A stretch of 64,000 bases of DNA from positions 1,798,001 to 1,862,000 of the forward strand of contig CP083824.1 in the NCBI GenBank assembly GCA_023023105.1. The letters run 5' to 3'. Both the position numbers and the translations under genes were made by a program. Shown here one piece after another: positions 15,926-24,208 of this stretch (position 1 is the stretch's first letter; each line of letters opens with the position of its first letter). Source of the stretch: Enterobacter ludwigii. GTDB lineage: Bacteria; Pseudomonadota; Gammaproteobacteria; Enterobacterales; Enterobacteriaceae. The notes below the pieces were generated by a model. It was given only the letters and a program-made list of their open reading frames with translations. It ran no database searches and was not told the origin of the DNA.

Positions 15926-16982
15926 GGCTTTGTTGAATAAATCAGATTTCGGGTAAGTCTCCCCCGTAGCGGGTTGTGTTTTCAGGCAATACGCACGCTT
16001 TCAGGCATACCTGCTTTCGTCATTTTGTTCAGCGCTCGTACCAGGGCCATAGCCTCCGCAACCTGACCATCGTAGTCACGCAGCGTCAGTGAACCCCCGA
16101 ACTGCTGTTTTACCCGGTACATCGCCGTTTCCGCTATCGAGCGACGGTTGTAATCTGTTGTCCATTTCCACCGCGCATTACTCCCGGTCATTCGCTGATT
16201 CGCAACAGCACGGTTACGGTCTGCATATTCACCGGGCCAGTAACCCGCGCCTTTTCGGGGCGGGATAAGCGCGCTGATTTTCTTACGCCGCAGTTCATCG
16301 TGACAGAGCCGGGTGTCGTAAGCGCCGTCTGCCGATGCTGCCCCGATTTTCCGGTGGGTTTGCCGGATTAACCCGGGGAAGGCCTCTGAGTCCGTAACGT
16401 TGTTCAGCGACAGGTCAGCGCAGATGATTTCATGTGTTTTACTGTCAACGGCGAGATGCAGCTTACGCCAGATACGGCGGCGTTCCTGGCCATGCTTTTT
16501 GACTTTCCACTCGCCTTCACCGAAGACCTTCAGCCCGGTGGAATCAATTACCAGGTGTGCGATTTCACCCCGGGTGGGCGTTTTGAAACTGACATTAACC
16601 GACTTTGCCCGCCTGCTGACACAGCTGTAATCCGGGCAGCGTAGCGGAACGTTCATCAGAGAAAAAATGGAATCAATAAAGCCCTGCGCAGCGCGCAGGG
16701 TCAGCCTGAATACGCGTTTAATGACCAGCACAGTCGTGATGGCAAGGTCAGAATAGCGCTGAGGTCTGCCTCGTGAAGAAGGTGTTGCTGACTCATACCA
16801 GGCCTGAATAGCTTCATCATCCAGCCAGAAAGTTATGGAGCCACGGTTGATGAGGGCTTTATTGTAGGTGGGCCAGTTGGTGATTTTGAACTTTTGCTTT
16901 GCCACGGAACGGTCTGCGTTGTCGGGAAGATGCGTGATCTGATCCTTCAACTCAGCAAAAGTTCGATTTATTCAACAAAGCC
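15926..16982 (-). mobile_element. IS903-group element, copy D, without target duplication
   Basis: 1057 bp with intact ends, but its flanking nonamers differ (AGTTGAGGT left, ACATGACGG right). It therefore marks a rearrangement: either a deletion that ran from one IS end or recombination with another copy. Each side is a broken gene (post-J protein left, lipoprotein right). Confidence 0.93.
15982..16905 (-). CDS. IS903-group transposase (copy D)
   Basis: 307 residues from GTG 16905 (TTG alternative at 16950). It is closest to copy C but has its own changes (PDYSCVSRRAKS, HRKIGAASADG, QRMTGSNAR, VKQQFGGS). The DDE residues are present. Confidence 0.92.
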   Translation of the reverse strand: MAKQKFKITNWPTYNKALINRGSITFWLDDEAIQAWYESATPSSRGRPQRYSDLAITTVLVIKRVFRLTLRAAQGFIDSIFSLMNVPLRCPDYSCVSRRAKSVNVSFKTPTRGEIAHLVIDSTGLKVFGEGEWKVKKHGQERRRIWRKLHLAVDSKTHEIICADLSLNNVTDSEAFPGLIRQTHRKIGAASADGAYDTRLCHDELRRKKISALIPPRKGAGYWPGEYADRNRAVANQRMTGSNARWKWTTDYNRRSIAETAMYRVKQQFGGSLTLRDYDGQVAEAMALVRALNKMTKAGMPESVRIA

Positions 16983-17188
16983 ACATGACGGCTAAAAATA
17001 CCATTGCTGCTATCAGAAATAACGTTAACTTTCCTTTTTACACAGTCGATGTTGACGTGAATATCACCACCAAGTGATAAGCGCGCTGCATCTACTGGGT
17101 AATCCATTTTGAAATTATATTCTTTTTCATGGCCAGAGCAGCCAAACATAAAAAATGTAATGGCTGTGAGTAAAAGACGAGTTTTCAT
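16983..17188 (-). pseudogene. Small lipoprotein, 3' end lost to IS element D
   Basis: ATG 17188 starts a lipoprotein signal with the lipobox-like FMFGC (Cys 17), then about 52 residues including DYPVDAARLSLGGDIHVNID, which recalls TonB-like or Cor-like short domains. The frame runs into the IS. Small outer-membrane lipoproteins (Cor) are encoded near the tail genes of phages N15 and phi80 and block FhuA to exclude other phages. That assignment is only suggested by size, topology and place. Confidence 0.5.
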
Positions 17189-17275
17189 ATAATTCCCTTT
17201 TGTTGTTATGGGTGAATTTTAATCTAATGATGTGTTTTTTCTCAAACACAAAAGGGTTTTTATCCTCAAAAATTT

Positions 17276-17301
17276 GACCTCGCTCCGGCGGGGTTTTTTA
17301 T
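17276..17301 (+). terminator. Hairpin terminator before the tail-fibre gene
   Basis: CCTCGC / GCGGGG with loop TCCG, followed by TTTTTTA, 20 bases before the tail-fibre ATG. Confidence 0.6.
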
Positions 17302-17319
17302 TGCCCGAAAGGAGCGCAT

Positions 17320-18732
17320 ATGTCTGCAGGAACTATCACCCTGACAAACGGGTCCGCTATTGTTGGCGGTTCAGGAATCTCATTCGCAACCGAACTTGCC
17401 GCAGGTGACTTTATTGTCTCAACTGTGGGTGGTGTACCTTATACGCTGCCGGTGAAATCGGTCGAGAGCAATACCCAGCTGACGCTGGTCAGCAACTTTA
17501 CCGGGCCAACGCAATCCGGTGCGGCCTGGTCAGCAGTTCCCCGCGTGGCGCTGAACATGGTAACTGCCGCGCTGGTGGCGCAAAGTGCTGAAGCACTGCG
17601 TGGACTGAATTACGACAAACAGAACTGGCAGCAGGTTTACAGCGCCGCCGGAAACATCACAGTGAAGCTGCCAGACGGCACTACCTTCACCGGCCCGTCA
17701 TGGAAATATCTGTCTGACAATATGGCGACTAAGAGCGGCGGGGCCGTACCTGTTAATCAGGGCGGTACCGGATCGACAACCGCATCAGGCGCTCGCACAA
17801 ACCTCGGTTTAGGCACATTCGTTACCCAAGAAGATCAGAGCATCGTCTATGGTCCGTCGCAGGATCATGCGCTTGTCGTACGAAAAGACGAATGGGGCGT
17901 CGTTGTTTCGGATAATGGTAATCCGGTACCACTCGGAACCCGTTATGGTGGAACGGGTGCAACCACCGGAGATTACTGGGGAGCCTGTACTAACATTGGA
18001 GCCATTAGACAAAAGACAGCACGGTTTGCGCCTGGTGATACACCTACGAACATTTACTGGAAAAACAGTACCGGTTTCATTACTGGCCAGGTTGAAGGTG
18101 GAGCCGTAGGGGCATGGATTGATATTACCTCTGCCGATGAAGCCGCCCGAATGCAGCTAATAGGTTTTTATGGCGACAATAATGGTAAACGTGGGTTCGG
18201 TTACAAGGTCTATAACCCCAACTCTCAGTCCTGGTACAATCTCGCCGTAGTGCGTGATACAAGCAACACAACCGTAGATAGCAACGGGTTTATCAAAATC
18301 GCGTCACCAATCGTGAAGATTTACGGTGACGGACGATATGATACTAACGATGAAACAGAAGGCGTCACGGTCACTCGTCTGGATGTAGGCCAATATCTCA
18401 TTGATGGGTGCGAAGCACTCAATTCTGATGCTGCCTGGGGCGGCATTGATGGTGGTTTTGATATCCCCACAGACCGCAACAAACAGCCCCTGATCTGGCT
18501 GGATTATGAGGTTAATGCTGCCGGTTCAGTGTTAGTGAAAACCTATCACCGCACGCATCCAGACGCACCATCATTTGCCAGAAATGAAAAGGACGGAGTG
18601 AGTAATGGCGATCCTGTCGACATTCCGCGCGACCAGTTTGTGTCCGTTCGTGTCGAAATGCCTGCTGATTCCTTATACAACAAAAAACACAGAGCTGCAG
18701 AGCAGGCCCTCACTGCCGATAAAGTTGAATAA
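17320..18732 (+). CDS. Phage tail-fibre protein
   Basis: A 470-residue protein with a good ribosome site (AAAGGAG) before ATG. The N-terminal ~75 residues (MSAGTITLTNGSAIVGGSG) form the conserved attachment domain of many enterobacterial tail fibres. Repeats of the VNQGGTGSTTASGARTNLGLG type (about 148-170 and 208-230) are typical of trimeric fibre shafts. The C-terminal half would carry host-surface specificity. The end, SLYNKKHRAAEQALTADKVE, may be natural, but it runs straight into a remnant of a second fibre tip. With the tail genes deleted it has no structure to attach to. Confidence 0.85.
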   Translation: MSAGTITLTNGSAIVGGSGISFATELAAGDFIVSTVGGVPYTLPVKSVESNTQLTLVSNFTGPTQSGAAWSAVPRVALNMVTAALVAQSAEALRGLNYDKQNWQQVYSAAGNITVKLPDGTTFTGPSWKYLSDNMATKSGGAVPVNQGGTGSTTASGARTNLGLGTFVTQEDQSIVYGPSQDHALVVRKDEWGVVVSDNGNPVPLGTRYGGTGATTGDYWGACTNIGAIRQKTARFAPGDTPTNIYWKNSTGFITGQVEGGAVGAWIDITSADEAARMQLIGFYGDNNGKRGFGYKVYNPNSQSWYNLAVVRDTSNTTVDSNGFIKIASPIVKIYGDGRYDTNDETEGVTVTRLDVGQYLIDGCEALNSDAAWGGIDGGFDIPTDRNKQPLIWLDYEVNAAGSVLVKTYHRTHPDAPSFARNEKDGVSNGDPVDIPRDQFVSVRVEMPADSLYNKKHRAAEQALTADKVE

Positions 18733-19424
18733 AGGTCGGTTTAGGAAACAGTGCCACCAGGAACGTCGGAACAACTGCGGGAGCTGTGGCGGCCGGGGAT
18801 GATTCGCGACTAAACACCATTAACGGAAAGACGGGCGGGTCTGTTAAAGGTGATTACATTGTGCTTGATAATAATTACGGGCACACCACGCAACTTATGA
18901 CGTATAACCCCGGTACCGCTGGCACTCATTTCGGCGGGATGATAATGAAAAGGCCAAACTCTCAGGGTTATATTTCAAGCCAATATACAACCACTGATTA
19001 CGAGGTGGCATCTGTAGCTATCGGAATTGATGCGCCAAGTGGAAGCGTCTCATGGATTTTCAACCGCAATGGACAAGCCGTGGGTAACTGGCAACCACCT
19101 TCCGATCGCAGAATTAAACACAATATTAAACGTATTGCCGATCCGTTAACTGCAATGCGTTCATTATCAGGATGTGAATGGGACTGCCTTGATAATGGAT
19201 TGCATGGATATGGTTTCATAGCTCAGGAAGTTGAGGACTCATTCCCGCAAGCTGTGACAGTGGCGGGGGATATTAAGCTGAATGATGGATCCATTGTAGA
19301 GGACGCGAAAACGGTAGATACGTTCGGCCTCTCGTCCGCGCTTCATCACGAAGCTATTCTTGCCTTAATGGATCAAATTGAAGATTTAAAGAAACAGGTA
19401 GAGGCGTTGCAGTCCGGAAGTTGA
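18729..19424 (+). pseudogene. Second tail-fibre tip remnant with Peptidase_S74 chaperone domain
   Basis: The frame is open from 18729 without a proper start. It begins VGLGNSATRNVGTTAGAVAA, a fibre-shaft motif, and ends in an S74 intramolecular chaperone: SDRRIKHNIKRIADPLTAMR ... YGFIAQEVEDSFPQAV, then a coiled tail. The S74 domain drives trimer folding and then cuts itself off, using the Ser of SDRRIKHN with a downstream Lys. A GTG at 18786 could give 212 residues but lies inside the motif. It is most likely the 3' end of a fibre gene left by a deletion. Confidence 0.7.
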
Positions 19425-19604
19425 GTAAACCGCCGCCCATCGCATGCAGGAATGGTCGGCGGCTAAAATCTGCTCATTAAGAGTTACTGCCATAAAATTT
19501 ACAAAACTCATAACTCGAAGCGCGTGAGAAACTTAGAAACGAAACGGCGAAGCTTTAAGCAGCCGCTGCTGAGCCTGCATCTTGCGGACACTTACAAATA
19601 AAAC

Positions 19605-19624
19605 TACTGTATATAAAAACAGTA
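19605..19624 (+). promoter_or_regulatory. LexA (SOS) box of umuDC
   Basis: TACTGTATATAAAAACAGTA fits the LexA operator consensus almost perfectly and lies 15 bases before the umuD ATG. Confidence 0.93.
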
Positions 19625-19639
19625 TTTGAGGTGTGTGCA

Positions 19640-20059
19640 ATGGAATTCATCAGGCCAACAGAACTGCGAGAAATTATCGCTCTTCCGCTTTTCAGTGACT
19701 TAGTACAGTGTGGTTTCCCAAGCCCCGCAGCTGATTACGTTGAACAGCGTATCGATCTCAATGAGCTACTTGTCGCTCATCCGAGTTCCACCTATTTCGT
19801 CAAAGCCGCAGGTGATTCAATGATCGAAGCCGGGATCAGCGACGGCGACCTGCTGGTGGTGGACAGCTCCAGGACTGCTGAGCACGGTGACATTGTCATC
19901 GCTGCGGTGGAAGGGGAGTTCACTGTTAAACGCCTGCAGCTGCGCCCGACCGTCCAGCTCATTCCAATGAACAGCGCCTACTCACCGATCATCGTCGGTA
20001 GCGAGGACACTCTCGATGTGTTTGGTGTCGTGACTTTCATCGTTAAATCTGCGAGCTGA
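19640..20059 (+). CDS. umuD: UmuD, self-cleaving subunit of DNA polymerase V
   Basis: 139 residues from ATG 19640, the standard UmuD length. The cleavage site [11 protein letters not shown] (Cys 24-Gly 25), catalytic Ser in AAGDSM (about 60) and Lys in FTVKRLQ (about 97) are all present. RecA filaments trigger self-cleavage to UmuD', which with UmuC forms the error-prone polymerase V. A GTG nine bases upstream is also possible but would lengthen the protein beyond the family. It sits directly behind a LexA box and two bases before umuC, at the right end of the prophage. Confidence 0.95.
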   Translation: MEFIRPTELREIIALPLFSDLVQCGFPSPAADYVEQRIDLNELLVAHPSSTYFVKAAGDSMIEAGISDGDLLVVDSSRTAEHGDIVIAAVEGEFTVKRLQLRPTVQLIPMNSAYSPIIVGSEDTLDVFGVVTFIVKSAS

Positions 20060-20061
20060 AC

Positions 20062-21330
20062 ATGTTTGCGCTCTGTGATGTGAATTCGTTCTACGCATCA
20101 TGCGAGACGGTGTTCAGACCTGATCTGAGGGGGCGGCCGGTGGTCGTGCTCTCGAATAACGATGGCTGTGTAATTGCACGCAGCGCCGAGGCCAAGGCCG
20201 CTGGAATTACCATGGGTGAGCCGTTCTTCAAGCAAAAAGAGTTGTTCCGGCGCGCTGGTGTTGTTTGCTTCAGCAGCAATTACGAGCTGTACGCAGACAT
20301 GTCCAACAGGGTGATGACAACGCTGGAGGAAATGAGCCCTCGCGTCGAAATCTACAGTATCGATGAAGCTTTTTGTGACCTGACAGGTGTTCGCAACTGC
20401 CGGAATCTGACTGAGTTCGGCAAAGAGATCCGCGCGACGGTTCTGAAGCGTACGCACCTGACTGTCGGGGTTGGCATTGCCCAGACAAAGACACTGGCGA
20501 AGCTCGCCAATCACGCAGCCAAGAAATGGCAGCGCCAGACCGGCGGGGTGGTCGATTTGTCCAATATCGATCGCCAACGGCGGTTGTTGGCTATCGTGCC
20601 TGTAGAAGATGTATGGGGCGTAGGCAGGCGCATCAGTAAGAAGTTGAACGCCATGGGCATCAAAACAGCTCTGGACCTCTCAGAACAAAGCACCTGGATT
20701 ATCCGTAAACACTTTAACGTGGTACTTGAGCGAACGGTCAGGGAGCTGCGCGGCGAACCATGCCTCGATCTGGAAGAGTTTGCACCAGCAAAGCAGGAAA
20801 TTGTCTGCAGCAGGTCGTTCGGTGAACGCGTTACTGAGTACGAACAAATGAGGCAAGCCATTTGCTCTTATGCCGCCCGAGGCGCTGAAAAACTACGTGG
20901 TGAGCATCAGTATTGCCGCTTTATTTCTGCATTCGTGAAAACCTCTCCCTTTGCGCTTAATGAGCCATATTACGGCAACAGTGCGTCAATGAAACTTCTC
21001 ACTCCTACACAGGATTCTCGCGACATCATTAACGCCGCGGTAAAGTGCCTGGATAAAATCTGGAAGGATGGCCACAGGTACCAGAAAGCCGGCATTATGC
21101 TGGGTGATTTCTTCAGTCAGGGGGTAGCCCAGCTCAACTTGTTCGATGAAAACGCGCCGCGGCCCGGTAGTGATAAACTGATGGAGGTTCTTGATCAACT
21201 CAATGCCAGAGACGGCAAAGGAACGCTCTACTTTGCCGGGCAGGGCATTCAGCAACAGTGGCAAATGAAGCGAGAAATGCTGTCGCCTCGATATACGACG
21301 AGATATTCAGATCTGCTAAGAGTCCGATAA
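20062..21330 (+). CDS. umuC: UmuC, catalytic subunit of DNA polymerase V
   Basis: A 422-residue Y-family polymerase, full length. [15 protein letters not shown] holds the first catalytic Asp and the steric-gate Tyr region; SIDEAFCDL holds the second acidic pair. Helix-hairpin-helix and little-finger domains follow, and QLNLFDE near 354-360 is the beta-clamp-binding motif. It copies across lesions together with UmuD' and RecA. Host chromosomes often have their own umuDC; this copy belongs to the prophage, as with SamAB/ImpAB-type mobile versions. Confidence 0.95.
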   Translation: MFALCDVNSFYASCETVFRPDLRGRPVVVLSNNDGCVIARSAEAKAAGITMGEPFFKQKELFRRAGVVCFSSNYELYADMSNRVMTTLEEMSPRVEIYSIDEAFCDLTGVRNCRNLTEFGKEIRATVLKRTHLTVGVGIAQTKTLAKLANHAAKKWQRQTGGVVDLSNIDRQRRLLAIVPVEDVWGVGRRISKKLNAMGIKTALDLSEQSTWIIRKHFNVVLERTVRELRGEPCLDLEEFAPAKQEIVCSRSFGERVTEYEQMRQAICSYAARGAEKLRGEHQYCRFISAFVKTSPFALNEPYYGNSASMKLLTPTQDSRDIINAAVKCLDKIWKDGHRYQKAGIMLGDFFSQGVAQLNLFDENAPRPGSDKLMEVLDQLNARDGKGTLYFAGQGIQQQWQMKREMLSPRYTTRYSDLLRVR

Positions 21331-21593
21331 GTATTCCTGATGTCTTGGTCCGCTTTGTGCCAGGAGCGGACGTTTTCAACATCTGTACGACCCAATTAGT
21401 TCAGTGTATAGTCATAAAGGTTGGCAAAATTTATCAGGCAAATTTACAGTCTGAGTAGTTTCACTTCTTCCGCACTTTTACATACCAAACAGTCAGTTTG
21501 ATCATTATCATCCCTTTTTTTTCATGAATCTCTATCCATTTCCATTATGGTTGATCCATATATAAAGATCCCGAGAAACAGGACGTCAGTCGT

Positions 21594-21836
21594 ATGTATT
21601 ACTCTATGGTAAAACCGTATTTAACCTTAGCTCAGTTCTCTAAATTCGCGACGTTGCCATCACCACAAACTGTCAATTTTATCCTGTATGATCTGCGCTC
21701 TCAGGAAATGATTAACACCACTCTTATGGTGCGCCAGAATAAAAAACTCGCGGGGACGGTAACACTTTCCTCTGCTGCCATTCTATACTTTTCTGTAGTT
21801 CGCTGCATTCAGGAGCCTGCCTCAAGGGTGAGATGA
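21594..21836 (+). CDS. Possible small ORF, unknown
   Basis: An 80-residue frame in the gap after umuC, preceded by a TATAAAG-like -10 but only a weak ribosome site (AGGAC). Composition is protein-like in the first half. No family is recognised, so it may be a chance frame or remnant. Confidence 0.25.
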   Translation: MYYSMVKPYLTLAQFSKFATLPSPQTVNFILYDLRSQEMINTTLMVRQNKKLAGTVTLSSAAILYFSVVRCIQEPASRVR

Positions 21837-21924
21837 TCGTTCGTAGAAGAACTTACGTAAGGTTATCTTAATCCAGAAGTTATAGATTTCCCGTTTGATA
21901 AATTGTGATTAAAGGATATTCAGT

Positions 21925-22497
21925 ATGCTAAAAAAACTATGGCTTCAACTTCCCCACCGTGAATTTCCCGGGTTCCGGCTACTGCACATTGTTATCGCGG
22001 TACTCATCCTTTTTCAGATCATTAACTCTAATGTGATCAGCAGGGATGCCATCGGGCAGACAGGTATCAGTAATCTCATGACCTGGCTTCATATCTTCTC
22101 TGGTGCCGGACTTATCGTTCTTGGCCTTGTAATGCTTGTCTGGATGCTGGTGAGAAGAGGTTTCCGTTATTATTTTAGCTGGATTTTTATGGATTTCAGC
22201 GGAATTAAGCAAGATATCCTTACCCTCCGCCAGTTTCGCCTCCCTGATGCTCACCCGGGCGGAATTGCCAGTACTATCCAGGGACTCGGTGTACTTGCAT
22301 TACTCGCTGTCGCACTCAGCGGGGCATTGTGGTTTCTCCTTGATTATTTTGCAGTAACCACGTCCGTTAACCCAGAACAAATTATCAGCTTGCATAAATT
22401 TCTGACCGGATTTATTGAGGTCTATTTTTTTGCACACGGGGCCATGGGGCTCCTACATATGGCGTTAAGCTACTATGTAGCTGCGAGAGCTGAATAG
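21925..22497 (+). CDS. Cytochrome b561-type membrane protein
   Basis: A 190-residue inner-membrane protein with four main hydrophobic helices (about 19-35, 49-76, 112-138, 162-187). His residues sit in or near the helices (RLLHIVIAV, TWLHIFSGA, SLHKFLTG, FFAHGAMGLLHMAL), fitting di-haem b-type cytochromes of the b561/Ni-hydrogenase cytochrome group. Such proteins pass electrons between quinones and periplasmic partners. The ribosome site AAAGGATA precedes ATG. It opens the accessory block with the periplasmic proteins and two-component system. Confidence 0.8.
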   Translation: MLKKLWLQLPHREFPGFRLLHIVIAVLILFQIINSNVISRDAIGQTGISNLMTWLHIFSGAGLIVLGLVMLVWMLVRRGFRYYFSWIFMDFSGIKQDILTLRQFRLPDAHPGGIASTIQGLGVLALLAVALSGALWFLLDYFAVTTSVNPEQIISLHKFLTGFIEVYFFAHGAMGLLHMALSYYVAARAE

Positions 22498-22808
22498 CAC
22501 TGTCTGAGTGCTTTTAACCTTGCAATCAATCTGAATCTTCTCCGCTCCTGATGTTATCATCCGGAGCGACTTCCCTTCTTTTATGTCTCAGGGCAATTCT
22601 TTTTTATTTCATCTGTGCCACGCAGTCCTGTGCAGGTATTGAAGAGGTGGTGTTATGCCCTGTCGTCAGACATTAATCACTATTGGTACCGTTTCCCCGA
22701 TTTTTTTATAAAAATGTTGAAATGCTCAGTATGCCCTAAGTTTTCTCCTGTAATTTTTTTTCAGGCCACAAAGCCTGAACAATAATGGCACCCAGCAGGA
22801 GGTTTATC
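22498..22808. other. Interval between cytochrome and DUF1471 genes
   Basis: About 310 bases with no gene that I can support. It is A+T-rich before the downstream ribosome site (CAGCAGGAGG) and presumably holds the promoter of the DUF1471 gene. Confidence 0.4.
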
Positions 22809-23105
22809 ATGAAACGTACAACATTGATGCCTGTAATCGCACTGTTAATGGCTACAGCAACGGGCAGCGTATATGCCAGCGTGACAAATTCTGCCATGTC
22901 ACCGCTTCACCCTCAGGAACTCACCCGCAGCCAGGCCGCAGGTCTGGATAAAATCGGAAATATCGCTGTAACTCAGGATGGATTTACCATGGACAATCAG
23001 GATCTTAAAGATGCAGTGGCAAAACATGGCGGTAAATATTACGTGATTATCGGTGAACAGGGTCATCAGGAGCATAAAACCATCGAAGCCGATATGTATA
23101 AATAA
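22809..23105 (+). CDS. DUF1471 (YdgH/BhsA/McbA-like) periplasmic protein
   Basis: 98 residues with a cleavable signal peptide ending in a VYA-S type site (about 21-23). A DUF1471 domain follows: QAAGLDKIGNIAVTQDGFT ... LKDAVAKHGGKYYVIIGEQG. The family comprises small stress-induced periplasmic proteins that affect envelope permeability, biofilm and resistance to acid, oxidants or metals. ATG 22809 is chosen for the ribosome site and signal peptide. It lies before the Cys-repeat protein and the two-component genes and may be a target of that system. Confidence 0.85.
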   Translation: MKRTTLMPVIALLMATATGSVYASVTNSAMSPLHPQELTRSQAAGLDKIGNIAVTQDGFTMDNQDLKDAVAKHGGKYYVIIGEQGHQEHKTIEADMYK

Positions 23106-23115
23106 GGTGACTGAC

Positions 23116-23370
23116 ATGAAAAAGACACAGAAATTATTGCCGGCAGCAATGATGCTCTTTTGCTCCGGGCTGACAATGGCAGTTCTGACATCAGAGGCGT
23201 ATGCCGGTAACGCTGACTGTAATCCCGGTCAGCATAAGTGTGAAGCCCCGTTTACTGTCGGGAAGGACAAGATTTCGCAAAAAAATGGTGCGGAAAAAAA
23301 TTACTGTAATCCTTTATACCATAGCTGTGAAGCTCCATTCACAATTGGTCATGATCATATTAATCCGTAA
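23116..23370 (+). CDS. Small secreted protein with duplicated Cys motif
   Basis: 84 residues with a signal peptide (hydrophobic core about 8-24, cleavage near AYA-G at 30). The mature 54 residues contain two copies of one unit: DCNPGQHKCEAPFTVGKDKI and YCNPLYHSCEAPFTIGHDHI. Each has C-N-P-x4-C-E-A-P-F-T-x-G-x-D. Four Cys in two pairs suggest one disulphide per unit, or metal binding with the His residues. I know no named family. It starts 10 bases after the DUF1471 gene, so the two are co-transcribed, and a strong terminator follows. Confidence 0.75.
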   Translation: MKKTQKLLPAAMMLFCSGLTMAVLTSEAYAGNADCNPGQHKCEAPFTVGKDKISQKNGAEKNYCNPLYHSCEAPFTIGHDHINP

Positions 23371-23377
23371 ACCATAT

Positions 23378-23410
23378 GCAGGGTTGTAAAATTACAACCC
23401 TGCTGCTTTT
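23378..23410 (+). terminator. Strong hairpin terminator after the Cys-repeat gene
   Basis: GCAGGGTTGTAA (23378-23389) and TTACAACCCTGC (23392-23403) are perfectly complementary and are followed by TGCTTTT. The two-component genes downstream therefore need their own promoter. Confidence 0.8.
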
Positions 23411-23539
23411 ATATGATAAAACGTTAAGGTTCATCGGTTACTGTCTGGCAGGATAAACGAAACGTACTGGTTTATCGCCGTTGCCGGTTCAGACTATCTG
23501 CCGGATGTTGAGGCATTTGTTAGTGCGGGATCCCTTAAA

Positions 23540-24208
23540 ATGCGAATATTGCTCGTTGAAGATGATGCCATGATTGGGGAGATTGTTGCGGAGTCTCTGA
23601 GAGAAGCTTCATTTGCAGTGGACTGGGTCAAAAATGGCAATGATGCCCTCTCAACCTTTGTTACTCAACATTATGATCTTGTTCTGCTTGATCTTGGCCT
23701 GCCAGGCAAGGATGGCTTCAGTGTTATGGCCGGAATGCGTAAACACAGCGCAACGGTTTCGGTTCTGATAATAACCGCACGTGATGCACTGGAGGATCGT
23801 CTCAGGGGACTGAATGGCGGGGCCGATGATTATATTATTAAACCCTTTGATTTGAGCGAGCTGGTGGCTCGAATTCATGCTGTTTTGCGCAGAAATGGCG
23901 GCAGTGGCTCTCCTGTTCTGACCAACGGCGAGCTGATGCTGGATCCTGACAGCCATGAAGTGCAGGTCACCACTTCCGGCTTGTCCTTTCTGTTATCAAA
24001 CCGCGAGTTTGCAGTGCTGGAGGCGCTTCTCATCAGACCGGGGGGGATCTTATCCCGCTCTGACCTTGAAGATCGTATCTATGGCTGGGGTGAAGAGGTG
24101 GAGAGTAATGCGATAGAATTTTTAATCCACTCACTGAGAAAAAAAATTGGCCGAGACGCTATCAGGAACGTGAGAGGTGTGGGCTGGCTGGTCCCTAAAA
24201 GCAAATGA
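23540..24208 (+). CDS. OmpR-family response regulator (QseB/PmrA-like)
   Basis: 222 residues. The receiver domain has the acidic pair ED-D at 7-9, phospho-acceptor D51 in LVLLDLGLPG and the Lys of IIKPFD. The winged-helix DNA-binding domain covers about 128-220 (LSNREFAVLEALL ... NAIEFLIHSLRKKIG ... VRGVGWLVP). It belongs to the QseB/PmrA branch. The stop overlaps the kinase start (ATGATG), so the pair is translationally coupled. It is not phoP, although in E. coli phoPQ would sit beside purB here. Targets may include the neighbouring cytochrome, DUF1471 and Cys-repeat genes. Confidence 0.92.
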   Translation: MRILLVEDDAMIGEIVAESLREASFAVDWVKNGNDALSTFVTQHYDLVLLDLGLPGKDGFSVMAGMRKHSATVSVLIITARDALEDRLRGLNGGADDYIIKPFDLSELVARIHAVLRRNGGSGSPVLTNGELMLDPDSHEVQVTTSGLSFLLSNREFAVLEALLIRPGGILSRSDLEDRIYGWGEEVESNAIEFLIHSLRKKIGRDAIRNVRGVGWLVPKSK

